Shown: piece after piece, positions 1-11,800 of the stretch
How the letters are laid out: every line of letters begins with the position of its first letter
Numbering within the stretch: position 1 is the first letter of the stretch
NCBI GenBank assembly: GCA_018365455.1
Contig: JAGZJZ010000020.1
Span: 1-64,000, forward strand
Source of the DNA: Clostridiales bacterium
GTDB lineage: Bacteria; Bacillota; Clostridia; Lachnospirales; Lachnospiraceae
Direction of reading: 5' to 3'
DNA: 64,000 bases
Notes under the pieces: generated by a model
Seen by the model: only the letters and a program-made list of their open reading frames with translations
Told to the model about the DNA's origin: nothing
Databases searched by the model: none
Program-made: the position numbers and the translations under genes

Positions 1-130
1 ATAACTAATGATTCATTGTTCTTACATACCTAATTTTCAGGGGATCTATGACCCCTTAGGTAAGTGCGTCTCAAAATCTACTTTTCTTTTCACTCTTTCC
101 TCCTATACCGCATTTTTTTTGTTTTCAACC

Positions 131-165
131 AGGTGAATGTGAATGTTTACTATTTACATTCACCT
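131..165. terminator. Hairpin after rhamnosidase gene
   Basis: A perfect 10-bp stem (131-140 with 156-165) lies 25 bases beyond the rhamnosidase stop codon. On the minus strand it is followed by an A-rich, not U-rich, run, so it may be a 3' stabilising hairpin rather than a classical intrinsic terminator. A second small hairpin with a GGGG/CCCC core sits at about 38-58. Confidence 0.35.
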
Positions 166-189
166 GTATGCTTGTGCCTCAGACAGTAC

Positions 190-3100
190 TTATCTTACTG
201 TGATAACGCAGGAATCTTTCTTTCCTCCAGGTGTCTTTACCGTAATGATAGTTGTTCCTTTATGCAAAGTTGTAACGACTCCTTTCGATGAAACTTTTGC
301 AGCCTTTTTATTTGAGCTTTCCCATTTCAGAGTATCTGTACTGTTCTTTGGCTTTACAGTTGCTTTTAGCTGTAATTTTTTTTGTGTCTTTAATGTCTTC
401 TTATGAAGGTTAATCTTAACCTCCTTTGCCTTCACCTCCTTTACCGTAATGATGCAGGTTACTTTCTTCTTACCGGATATCTTAGCAGTAATTGTTGCTT
501 CTCCAGCTTTTCTTGCTTTTACCAGACCTTTTTCAGATACGGCAGCAACTTTTTTATTTGAACTGGTCCAGATGACGTTATCTGTTGCATTTGACGGTTT
601 TAAGGAAGACTTAAGCTGATAAGTTTTTCCCTTATAGACGGTCCTGCTTTTTTTGTTCAATGAAATTTTCTTTGCCTTAACCGTATGAACTGTGATCCTG
701 CAGGATGCTTCTTTTCCTCCGTCAGCAGTGCTTACCGTGACGGTTGCTTTCCCTGCTTTTTTAGCGGTTACTTTTCCGTTGGCATCAACTGAGACAACGG
801 AACTGTTGGAAGATCTCCAGGAAACCTTCTTGTTTGATGCATTGCCAGGCAGTACTTCTGCTTTTAATTGTTTTGTGCCTTTGCCTTTTATTGTGAGACT
901 GTTGTAATTCAGTTTTACTGAAGATACAGCAGTTACCTGGATCTTATTCAGGGTTTTAAAGGTTACACTTGCTCCGCCGGATACATTTCCTGCCTTATCG
1001 TATGCATATACAGTAAGCGTATAAGCTGTGTTGGGAGCCAGCCCCTTTATTTCTGCTTTTGTACCATTTGTCACCGTTGATACTACGTTATCTTTATTCT
1101 TCACCAGATATTTTTCCACACCGGTATTATCTGTGGATGCATTCCAGGTAATCGTAACGGCGTTTTCTGTAATTCCGGAAGCTTTTACATTTCCCGGCGT
1201 GGAAGGCGGCTGTTTATCACCTGCAGGTACCAGTCCTTTTACCGCTGACTGAAGACCTTTTACTGCTTCATCCGCTTCTTCCTGGACAGCATCCTTCTGT
1301 TCCATTACCTGAACGGCTTCATCCAGCTTCTGTTTTAAAATTCCAAAACTCTCAGCCGTATATTTTAACTCCTGGGACAGGTATTCATTTGCTTCTTTGA
1401 TTGCGTTTTTAAGGGCTGTCTTATCTGCTCTTAGTACCAGACCGCTTAATGCATTTTTTAAGGAGTCCGTTGCTGTATCAATTTCCTTCTGGGTAAGATT
1501 TGCATTATACAACGCTTTTTCTGCATTTTTTAACGCTCTGCTAAATACCTTCCAGCTGGAACTTGTATAATCAGATTCACTGCCTTTTAATCCAACTGCC
1601 TGCTCTACTGCATTTTCTAATTCCTGTGTCTCAAGACCAGCCTGATTATAGATGCCCATCTCTGCCAGCTGGAAGTAATTAATTTCTCCTGCCGGTGGAT
1701 TTCCAACTTTTGTTACATGAATCCGGACTTTTCTGGCTGTTACTCCTTCTTCCCATTTTAGAACTGCCGGCTTACCAAAAGGTGCCTGGTAATCGGTAAA
1801 ATCTGCAATAGCTGTATACTTGCTCTCTCCGTCCTTACAGATTTCAACGCTGAAATCTTTTGGGAAAGACGGTGTCTTGCCATCAGCTGTAAACACATCA
1901 CTTCTTGGATATAAATGAACTCTGTTGAAATTCATATCCTCTCCCAGATCAATTTCAACCCAGTGGTCTACATCTGCACTATTTGTTCCGTTTGATGTAA
2001 ATCCAAGGCTTCCTTTTACAGAGAGTAACTGACCGTCATTAATATTCTGGATTCCCCAGTCTGCATTGGATATTGAGGTACTTGCATCTGCCTTCCCCAA
2101 CAGTGCCAGGTTCTCCCTTTCTATACGGCTGTTCTCTATTGCAAGCTTAGTTTCTCCATTGATCTGTAAGGTGATTTCCGGACTCTCTTCTTCGAAACCT
2201 TCCCCATACCATTTTGCAAATGAATAATCTACTTCATTCACCGGTTTTGCACTTAAGGTAATTTCATCACCTGTGTAGACGTTCTCAATAATTGGTAATT
2301 TCTGAGGCTCGCCCCCGTTGATGCTTACCATGCTTCCCTGACTTCCATCTTCATCCACAATGTTTAAAACAACTTGCTTTCTAAGTACCGTTGTGAATTG
2401 GTACTGTCCGGAACCAGCTTCATATACTGCTTTTCCATCCTCCATTTTTACAAAGGTAAGACCCTCACTCTCAGCTGAGGGAATCCCATTTTCCAGTACC
2501 TGATCCTTGTTTTCAGCCGGTACATATACCGTTGCCGTGCTATTCGCAGGAATCGTAACGTTCATAAAGAAATTATCGTCATCTCCATAGCTCCAGCTGC
2601 TTTCGATATTGCCGTAAACAGATTCAAAGGAACTGTCCATATAGCTTAATCCGCCGCCGGGATATGGTTTTAAATAAAAGTGCTTGTAACCGGGGTTTTC
2701 CTCATCGTATGAGATACCTGCCACGTAGTTATAGAACCATTCTCCCACGGAACCTAAGGAATAGTGGTTAAAGGAATTCATTCCCACATCACCAAACTGT
2801 CCTGTCTCATAATCATAAGAGTTCCAGCGCTCCCAGATCGTGGTTGCTCCGGCTCTTACACTGTATAACCAGGATGGATAGGTATCCTGTAATAACAGGC
2901 GGTATGCCACATCTGCGTACCCCATCTCGGTCAGCATCGGACAGAGGTAAGCAACGCCCATGAATCCCGTTGATAAATGCCAGTTCTTATTCTTAATGTC
3001 CTCCACAAGATATGCTGCTGCTTTTTTTCTTGCTTCATCGTCTTTTAATAAGTTGAACTTCAGTGCCATGAGGTAACTGGTCTGCGTTCCATTTCCTACA

Positions 3101-5703
3101 TGTCCTTCTTCATCAACAAATGCCTTGTTAAACCCTTCCTTAATCTGTTCAAATAAATTGCGGTATGAAGCGGCATCTTCTGTTTCTCCAATTGCCTCTG
3201 CCATCTTGGAAAGTAAATCACAGCTGTATGCATAATAACCGGTACAGATTAAATCAATAGGCGTATTTGCCCCAACCGATAACCAGTCTCCATAATTATT
3301 TCCGCAGCCCTCTACCAGATGATCTTTTGTCTCCAGATTCTGATAATACCGGATCCACCCTTTCATTCCTTCGTAGCTCTGCCGGATGATGGAGGTATCA
3401 CCATAAGTGTTATACATGGTCCATGGAATGATAATAACGCCATCACCCCAGCCCGAAGCTCCGAATGAACCGCTCAGCCCATCTCCGGGTGTTACATAGT
3501 TAGGTGTCCAGTCGGCAATTGCTCCGTCTGCTCTCTGATTCGTGGTAACGTCCATCATAAATTTCTGAAAAAATCTCTGTACATCCTGATTCATCGCCGC
3601 AGTGCGGACAAATACCTGTGAATCTCCGGTGTATCCCAGTCGTTCGTCTCTCTGTGGACAATCCGTAGGTACACTGATGAAGTTATCTAACTGGCCCCAG
3701 GTAATATTGCTCTGAAGCTGATTGATATCTTCATTTGATGTGGTAAAGCTTCCCGTTGTATTTTGCAGGGAACTGATTGCCACACCGGTAATATCATCCA
3801 CAGCAGGTACACCCGGATAGCCTGTTACCTCTATATAACGGAATCCGTGGAATGTGAACCGCGGCTGCCATGTTTCCCCATTTGGATCACCCTTTAAGGT
3901 ATAGTAATCTGTTGCTGCCGCACTTCTTAAATTTGCAGTATACAGACTTCCGTCATTTTGCAGCATCTCTCCAAAACGCAGCTTAACAACTGTGTTTGCA
4001 TCTCCGGTAACATTCATTCTTGCGAATCCGGATATGTTTTGTCCCAGGTCAAAAATATAGGTACCTTCTGACTGCTCATTTACAGATATAGGCTTAATTT
4101 CTTTGATCACCTTTACTCCAGGACCCATATGTGCCACAATATCTCCGTCATATCCGGATTCTTTAACCGGATTCCAGCTGCCCTGGAAATTAAATCCAGC
4201 TTCCGACCAGCCCGGCATTTCCCTGGTTGCGTCATAGGTTTCACCCATCTGGAAATCATCAGAGACTATGGGGCCATCTCCGCTGGCAACCCAGGTAGAA
4301 TCTGAAGATATCCTTACTTTTTCTCCATCTGCATACTCAATTTCTAACTGGCAGAGCAGTTTTGAATCTTTTCCATAGCGTTCTTTTCCGCCTACAAACA
4401 GTTTTCCGGAGTACCATCCGTGACCGGTTATGGCTCCAATAACATTGGTACCATCCTGCAGCATATCGGTTACATCAAATGCCTGGTACATCACATAATT
4501 CCGGTCATCCTGGTTCAATTCATAGTTGGTCCATCCGGGATTGAAGAAATCATCTCCCACCTTCTGCCCATTCATTTCCAGTTCATAGATTCCAAGTGCA
4601 GAAGCATATATGGTAGCCTTCTTTACCTGTTTATCAACTTCAAAATCTTTTCTGTACATTGGTGCCGCAGCTTTTGCATCATTTTGCAGCCCCAGCGCAT
4701 TGGTTACAACCAGTTCACCTGAATCAATATTTCCAACGCTGAAATTGTTATTGATTCCGCTGTCAAAGTTGTCCGAAAATAAAATATTGCCCTCTCCATC
4801 TTTTACAACAATATTGTCATAGGCTGCCTGTTCATCACAGTCACCGGGATTGTAAGTCTGACGGAAGCCCAATTTTCCATAAGCTGCATAGTCGCTTGTT
4901 CTCTGGTCAACCTGAGTGTCATTGATAAATGTTGTAATCTGATTGCCGTCCACTTCAATTTTAATATGATGCTGTTCCTTCTGAGCTTCTGCCGGAATAA
5001 CATCTTCAATTGTAAATTCATCAATACATGCCGCTGCTCCTTTTACCCACTGATGAGGTCTGAAGCTGGTCACTCCTTTGAATTTTTTTTCAAAGGTATT
5101 AATCTGCCACATGAGGAAGTTGGAGTTATCTTTTCCTGCAAAAATAATTCCTGCATCATCATTGATAATCCGAAAATCCATTTCTACCGAATATTTTTCC
5201 GGTGATGGTGCTTCTCCCATATCCAGCTCGATCCACTTTGCATCCCATGGAGTTCCCATCAGTCCTGTTTCCCAATAAGCTTCCTCTGTTGATACAGCCG
5301 TGTTTCCTTTATTATCTGTAACCTGGACTTTCCAGTAATATCTGATACCCGGTTCTAATGCCTTCCCCCCGTAGACAACATCCACTGACTGGTCACTCTC
5401 TACCACTGTGCTGTCCCAGATGTCATAATTTCCGCGATCCAGGTTATCTTTGCTGGTTGCAGTCATGATCCGATAGGATGTCTGCATAACACCTCTTTGT
5501 GTTGAATCCAATTTCCAGCTGAGTTTTGGTGTACTCTCATCAATCCCCAGGGGATTTACCGCAGATTCACATTTTAACCCATATACCGTAAATGATCCTT
5601 CTGATGCTTCTGTCTTCATGCCAAGACCTGTAAATAGCTGCATAACCATACAAATTATCAATAACCATGCTGACAGTTTCTTTCTCATCCTCTTTTTTGC
5701 CAT
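190..5703 (-). CDS. Secreted multidomain GH78 alpha-L-rhamnosidase (first of two)
   Basis: Predicted extracellular enzyme releasing terminal alpha-L-rhamnose from plant glycans or glycosides. The start chosen is the ATG at 5703, which has AAGGAG 11 bases upstream and opens directly into a signal peptide (MAKKRMRKK, then a hydrophobic run to about residue 33). An ATG 15 codons further up lacks this. Order seen over about 1837 residues: N-terminal Ig-like domain, LamG-like beta domain, rhamnosidase N domain, a DLGQN-containing beta domain, then the (alpha/alpha)6 catalytic barrel with DCPQRDERLGYTGDS (about 3620-3665) and TIWERW. After these come an InlB-like repeat, an F5/8C carbohydrate-binding domain, a FIVAR region, one FN3 domain and three Big2 domains. 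There is no LPXTG or S-layer anchor. GH78 assignment is firm; substrate is not known. Confidence 0.93.
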   Translation of the reverse strand: MAKKRMRKKLSAWLLIICMVMQLFTGLGMKTEASEGSFTVYGLKCESAVNPLGIDESTPKLSWKLDSTQRGVMQTSYRIMTATSKDNLDRGNYDIWDSTVVESDQSVDVVYGGKALEPGIRYYWKVQVTDNKGNTAVSTEEAYWETGLMGTPWDAKWIELDMGEAPSPEKYSVEMDFRIINDDAGIIFAGKDNSNFLMWQINTFEKKFKGVTSFRPHQWVKGAAACIDEFTIEDVIPAEAQKEQHHIKIEVDGNQITTFINDTQVDQRTSDYAAYGKLGFRQTYNPGDCDEQAAYDNIVVKDGEGNILFSDNFDSGINNNFSVGNIDSGELVVTNALGLQNDAKAAAPMYRKDFEVDKQVKKATIYASALGIYELEMNGQKVGDDFFNPGWTNYELNQDDRNYVMYQAFDVTDMLQDGTNVIGAITGHGWYSGKLFVGGKERYGKDSKLLCQLEIEYADGEKVRISSDSTWVASGDGPIVSDDFQMGETYDATREMPGWSEAGFNFQGSWNPVKESGYDGDIVAHMGPGVKVIKEIKPISVNEQSEGTYIFDLGQNISGFARMNVTGDANTVVKLRFGEMLQNDGSLYTANLRSAAATDYYTLKGDPNGETWQPRFTFHGFRYIEVTGYPGVPAVDDITGVAISSLQNTTGSFTTSNEDINQLQSNITWGQLDNFISVPTDCPQRDERLGYTGDSQVFVRTAAMNQDVQRFFQKFMMDVTTNQRADGAIADWTPNYVTPGDGLSGSFGASGWGDGVIIIPWTMYNTYGDTSIIRQSYEGMKGWIRYYQNLETKDHLVEGCGNNYGDWLSVGANTPIDLICTGYYAYSCDLLSKMAEAIGETEDAASYRNLFEQIKEGFNKAFVDEEGHVGNGTQTSYLMALKFNLLKDDEARKKAAAYLVEDIKNKNWHLSTGFMGVAYLCPMLTEMGYADVAYRLLLQDTYPSWLYSVRAGATTIWERWNSYDYETGQFGDVGMNSFNHYSLGSVGEWFYNYVAGISYDEENPGYKHFYLKPYPGGGLSYMDSSFESVYGNIESSWSYGDDDNFFMNVTIPANSTATVYVPAENKDQVLENGIPSAESEGLTFVKMEDGKAVYEAGSGQYQFTTVLRKQVVLNIVDEDGSQGSMVSINGGEPQKLPIIENVYTGDEITLSAKPVNEVDYSFAKWYGEGFEEESPEITLQINGETKLAIENSRIERENLALLGKADASTSISNADWGIQNINDGQLLSVKGSLGFTSNGTNSADVDHWVEIDLGEDMNFNRVHLYPRSDVFTADGKTPSFPKDFSVEICKDGESKYTAIADFTDYQAPFGKPAVLKWEEGVTARKVRIHVTKVGNPPAGEINYFQLAEMGIYNQAGLETQELENAVEQAVGLKGSESDYTSSSWKVFSRALKNAEKALYNANLTQKEIDTATDSLKNALSGLVLRADKTALKNAIKEANEYLSQELKYTAESFGILKQKLDEAVQVMEQKDAVQEEADEAVKGLQSAVKGLVPAGDKQPPSTPGNVKASGITENAVTITWNASTDNTGVEKYLVKNKDNVVSTVTNGTKAEIKGLAPNTAYTLTVYAYDKAGNVSGGASVTFKTLNKIQVTAVSSVKLNYNSLTIKGKGTKQLKAEVLPGNASNKKVSWRSSNSSVVSVDANGKVTAKKAGKATVTVSTADGGKEASCRITVHTVKAKKISLNKKSRTVYKGKTYQLKSSLKPSNATDNVIWTSSNKKVAAVSEKGLVKARKAGEATITAKISGKKKVTCIITVKEVKAKEVKINLHKKTLKTQKKLQLKATVKPKNSTDTLKWESSNKKAAKVSSKGVVTTLHKGTTIITVKTPGGKKDSCVITVR

Positions 5704-5827
5704 ATGCGTCTTCTCTCCTTCTGCCGGCATCTGTTGTTGTATGCCCACAAAACAAATAAATATGAATTACAATCTTAAACAATGTAAAATCAAGATTATT
5801 ATTTGCACTTTGAATTCAAAGCACATT

Positions 5828-5869
5828 AGCAAAGTAACACAGGATATTTCTATCCCTGTGTACTTTGCT
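5828..5869. terminator. Strong hairpin between the two rhamnosidase genes
   Basis: A 15-bp stem with one bulged base (5828-5843 with 5855-5869) begins 10 bases past the stop of the upstream, larger rhamnosidase. The minus-strand side lacks a U run, so it is either a weak terminator or a processing/stability hairpin that uncouples the two genes. Confidence 0.5.
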
Positions 5870-5878
5870 GATTTTATA

Positions 5879-8800
5879 CTACTGTACGGTAATGACTACA
5901 TCTGCATTTTTACCATTAAAAGTTTTTGCTACAATTTTTGCCTTTCCTTTTTTAATTGCTTTTATTTTTCCGGAAGAACTCACCGTTGCCACTTTTTCAT
6001 TTTTTGAGATAAAGGTAACATTTCCAGCACTGCCGGTACTACGGGTTACTTTTAGTTTGAATGTTTTTCCTTTTTTCAGGGTCTTTGTCTTACCAACATT
6101 CAATTTTATAGAAGAAGGTGCTTTCTTAACGGTAATGTCACAAGTTGCTTTTTTACCGTTTGCTGTGATAGCCGTTATAACTGCGGTTCCTTCTTTTACA
6201 GCTTTTACTCTGCCTTTTTTATCAACTTCTGCAACTTTTTTATTGCTGCTTGTAAATTTGATTTTGCTGGTCACAGCCGTTGATGGCACGAGCGTTGTTT
6301 TTAAATTATAAGTTTCCTTTCTTCCCAATGTCTTTTTGCTTGCATTTAATTTTATCTTAGTAGGATCCGTAGTTACGGTGATCTTACAACTGGCTGACTT
6401 TCCGTTGGAAGTTGTTGCGGTAATGGTTGCTTTACCTGCTTTCTTTGCAGTTACTTTTCCATTTTTATCGACACTGGCAATGGAAGATTTACTGCTCTTC
6501 CAGGTAATGGTTTTATCTGCTGCATTAGCCGGAGATACCTGCGCTGTCAGTTTCACTGATTTATTTTTCTTAATGCTGACGCTGGACTTATTCAGGCTTA
6601 CTTTATCTGCTTCAACCTTTGCAGGTGGTGGTGTAACTGCTGGGATGACATTGGAAGCAGTTACTGCAGTCAGTGATCCCTCCAGGTTTTTTGCTGTTAC
6701 CACAGCAGAAATCTTATATCCAACATCTGCTTTTGTAAGAGTATATGTGGTTCCGTTTACCCCCTTAACCTCCTGATTTCCACGCTTCCATATAATGGTT
6801 AAATCTCCAGGTTTTTTATTCTTAATACCGGTTGTATCTAAGGTTAATTTTTCACCTTCTTTAGCAGTTCCTTTTAAGATAACTGATCCCTGCATTTTTT
6901 CTTTATCCGTTGATACTTCTAGCGCTTCACTTACACTTCCGGCATTATGTGTATCTGTTGCTGCAATCCTCTGATAGAACACATAGACGGTTCCCGGCTC
7001 TAAGTCTTTAAACTCGGCAACATGGCTGAATACAGGCTCTTCATTTGCTTTTTCAACTGCGTATTCATAACCTTCTATCGCTTCCAGTGTAATGCTGGTG
7101 GTTGTTTTCGATGCGAGTACGGGATGAATTACCGGAATTTCAGAAACCGTAACTGTAAATTCTCCGGATTTTTCCATTTCGCCTATGGTAATCGTAACAA
7201 TAATTTTTGTACTTCCTGCGTTTCTAGCAGAAATCTTTCCATTTTCATCCACGATAGCAATATTGGTATCCTCTGAGCGATATGCAATGTCTGCACCAGC
7301 CAGATTCATTTTGTTTCCGTCAGATCCAATTGCTGCAACTCCTGTAACCTGTGCTTCTTCATCCCAGAACAGTTCCGGATGATCAATTTGTGCTTCTACC
7401 GACTCCAGTGACGGTGAAATGGTAAAGCTGCCGGTCCACTGACCTGCGTATGCCGGATCCTCCGGTACAACTGTTACGGTATAATTACCTTCTTTTACCG
7501 GAGCACTTCCGTCTTCGGTATTGTAAGTAATAATAAATTCTCCTGTGTATGCTTCTCCTGTTTCCGTGATTTCTGCACTTGGAGTTTCCAATCCTTCATA
7601 AGCATTTCCCGTATAGATTACATTTTTTGCACTGCTCTTTACCGTTACGGGGATTTTATCCGTCAGGTTAACACTTACGTTCACTACCGTATCTTCATAG
7701 TTCTTCATAGTTACGGTTACCGGAATTACTGCAGTCTGACCAATCTCACCGTCTGCGTTAACTGACAGGCTCAAAAGTCCATTTTCATCAACTGTAATAT
7801 CCGATCCGAGTATTTTATGTTCGTCAGAAACATTTCCCACTACAAATTTCACAAAAGGCTGATACTGTTTCATAACGTCAGCAATAGATATTTCGCCATT
7901 ACCGCCTGCTGCATATACAAAATACAGTTTCTGTTCTTCCACAACTGGTGGTGCCGCTTTCACAACTTCCGTCAGATATGTATATACTAATTTTTGTCCG
8001 CTTCCTTCAACTGTAACTATTGCGCCATCCTTACCGGTACCTGCAAGAGTGTCAGAGAAGATATAAGTATTTGGAGCCTGGAAGGTTAACTTCACATTAT
8101 ATTTTCCTGTCTCCGGTTTCTTGTTAAGATCAACTGCAGTACCATCCTGGTTTACAACGGACCATTTACCGGTGATATCCACGCTTCCATTAATCGCTGC
8201 CTTGATATCTGCCATATCCACCAGTGATTCACCATAGACTGCTGTGGACTGAGGTGCTTCATAATCGGATAATTCTATACTTTCTACCGTATTTTCACTG
8301 TGGTAAACTTCAAACTCACTAAGCTGTAAATAATAGAAATCATGATCATTTGACTTTGGATTTAAATTCCTGGCAAATAATTTTACGTATTTGGCATTTG
8401 TTGATCCAAAGGTAAAGCTCACCGGTTCATAGCCAGGTACCGGATAATTTTCTTTTGAAACTACCGTTGTCCAGTCTTTACCATTTTCGGATACCTGAAT
8501 ATCAAAGTTCTTCGGAAATCCATAGCCTGAATTTTTTTCTGCCGGGTTTTTTACAGCCGGGTAGATTGCTACTGCATTGACATCTTTGACTGCTCCAAGG
8601 TCAATGCTTATCCACTCTTCGTGGTCTTTTGTCTTGGCATCGCCGGTATTGCTGGAATATCCGGTGTACTCACCATCCTTATTTTTATTTTTTCTATCCC
8701 CGTCATTAATCAGTTTACTTCCCCAACCCCAGAAGTTATCTTCATGTGAGGTGGAGTATGCTACCTTTCCGTTTAACGCCAGGTTCTGGAATAAGTTACT

Positions 8801-11800
8801 GTTCATTTCTTGTTCAGCTTCCGCGAGATTTACCACTAACTGATCCATCTGTTCATTTGTTAAATCAACATTGGTACATCCTGCCTTCGCTGCATCATAT
8901 GCTGCCTGGTAGGCATCCGCGAATCGAACCGGTGTTGCTACGGGGTTTGCTTTATCATCCGCATTTTTTACTGCTTCTTTTAATGCTTCCCTGCTTTTAT
9001 TTACGTGAAGCTTTAATTCTGCTGTGGCATCTGTAAGCGATATTACCATCGCATCTACATCTTCCTGTGCTGCATTCAGATCTGCATCTAATGCTTTTGC
9101 AGCATCCAGAACTGCCTTAAATTTTGTCCAGGCATCCATTTCATAATCCAGCTGCTTTAAACTTCCTGCATCTAAAATAGCTTTTTTTAGTTTTATTTTT
9201 TCAACGCTTATTAATTTTACACTGGTTTCGAATTTGTAAATTCCTGATCCTGCTTGAATATGTACTTTTCCTGCTTCCTCAGTTACTGCATGGATTCCAT
9301 TCAGTGTGTCACTTAAAGCCTGTCCGTTGCATAGTATTAGACTCTTATCATTAGTGGGTAGAATAATTTCCGCTGTTGTCCCAACCGGAACCTGTATATC
9401 GAATACACCCTGATCTTCATTTAAGGTCCAGTCACTCTGCAGCTGACCGCGCACGGTATTCACACCTGCTTTAGCATAAGTTAGTGATTCATTTAATGCT
9501 GGTTCTATGGTAACGGTTTTATATCCGTCCTGCATATCCTTGATGCCGCCGATTCCTTTGTAGAACCATTCATCGTAGGTTCCAAGGAAATAATGTCCCA
9601 GAGAACGGGATGTTGTCTCCCACATTTCCCAGAGGGAAGTTCCCCTGTCAGCCATGAATCCCCAGCTTGGATATGACTTCTGTTGTGCTACTTTATAAGC
9701 TACATCCGCATATCCATTGTCTGTAAGAACGGGAAGAATGAACTTGGAACCGACACATCCTGTATCCAGGTGATAGTTTTTATCCTTAATGTCATTAACG
9801 AGATTGGTTAAAACACCGTCTTTATATTCTTCCGGAACTAACCCATATGCCAGCGGTACCAATTGGGAAGTCTGACGGTATCTGTTTCTGTTTTGCTGCT
9901 GGGACCATGTTAATGTCCTATAAATCTGGTTTTCTGCATCATAGAATTTTTCATTAAATGCCTTATACATTTTTTCCATTGCTGCTCTGTATTCTGCCGC
10001 ATCTTCTGTCTTACCCATCCGGTCTGCTAAATCAGCCATTACATCTAATAAGTGATAAGCAAATGCAGTGCCGCAGATACCCGAACCCTCGCTTGGACTT
10101 TCAGAGTACGGTAAATCCTGGTCGTCATCCCCCTGTCCCATTGGTGATACCCAGTCAGCAAGCTGTCCGTCTGACCATGTCCATCCATTTTTCCTGCTCT
10201 CTTCAATATCTTTTAACGCCAGTTTCCGCATTGCATCATATTGCTCATACAGATAACTTTCGTTTCCGTAGGTATCAATCATCTGATCAACGCCAAATAC
10301 GAAAATAGAATTCCATACAACTGTATTGTCATTTCCCCAGCCCTGTGTCGGAACCATATTCGGAACATTATTAAACTCGTTCTGGCAGTCTTCCATTGTT
10401 TCCACGAACTGTTTTAACATGTTTACAAAACCAAAGTTGTAGGTCATCGTCTCCAGAGCAACGTTGGCATCTCCAAGCCAGCCGTTCTTTTCCCATACCG
10501 GAGTGTCGGTTGGCTTTCCCTGCATATTGTTCTTCATGGTTGTAATCATCATCTGGTGCATTTTGTTAAACAGTTCATCTGAGGATTCGAATGTTCCGGT
10601 ATCCTCCATATCATTGCTTACCCGGTAACAGGTTACATTCTCTGCTGTAAGCTCTGACGGATACCCGTCAATCTGTACATATTGATAACCTTTATAACTG
10701 AATTTCGGCTCAAAAGTTTCTACGTCCGCTCCGCCTTTACAGATATAATTATCCTGCTGATTATAAGCACGGGGCCACCAGCCGGAATTTACACCGTCTT
10801 TACCGCCTAGCTTTTGCACCTGGCCGTCAGCATTTAATTTCTCACCATAGGTGATGGTAACTTTATCTCCTGCACCGGCTCCTTTGATATCCAGTTTGAC
10901 CCAGCCGGCCAGCATCTCCGGTATGGTTAAAACGTAAGAACCATTTTCCATCTTAGTAATCTCAGACGGCCGCATTTCTTTGGTACGTCTGATTGGTTCC
11001 ATAATCTGCGCTTTCAACTTACCTTCCGGGGCATCCATTAACTGTACAGCACCCCAGTTTGCATCATCATAATCAACCAGATCAAAACCATTTAATTCTT
11101 TTCTTGCATCATAGGTCTCACCATAATAAATACTGTTGGTTGTGATCGGACCTTCTTTGGTGGCTTTCCAGGACTCATCCGTTACCACAGTTTCTTTTTC
11201 CCCGTTTTCATATTCAATCTCAAGTTCCATACGAAGCTTAGGGGCATCTCTCCAACTTGCATCCTGCCAGTTCCATACGGAGCAGGTCTCATTGTAAAAG
11301 CTGTTGCCAAGCTCTACGCCAATGGCATTTTTTCCTTCTTTTACTAAGTCCGTTACATCAAACACCCGGTAAAGAGAAGTTTGGTTATACTGCGTATTTG
11401 CCGGATTCAATAAGGTGTCATCCGGTAATTGTCCATTTATTTTTAATTCAAAAAACCCAAGACCGGAAACATAGGCTTTTGCATCTTTAATCGAACCTTT
11501 TTTTGCCTGAAACTCTTTTCGAAGAACGGTTGCAGCAAATGCATTTTCTGCGTTAGGAGCAACGCCGCTGTTCCATGGGGAATTTCCATATGGTTCGGAC
11601 TGATCGGGATTCGTCCACCCGGAATCGTTATAATTCTGATCACTCCATCCTTCTTCTTTTGTTTTACTTAGTTTCCATGAATTATCTGTAACATAGGTAT
11701 CCTTTGTACCATCATTGTACAGAACCTCGACCTTGGCAAGTAATCCGGCATATCCTCTGGAGGTATTATGTGCAGATGCTGCTATTACATTTTCACCTTC

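Noticed and set aside
5865..6776. Plus-strand open frames antisense to the rhamnosidase Big2 repeats
   Set aside because: They lack RBSs and mirror Lys/Thr/Val-rich repeat codons on the minus strand, where the domain structure is clear.
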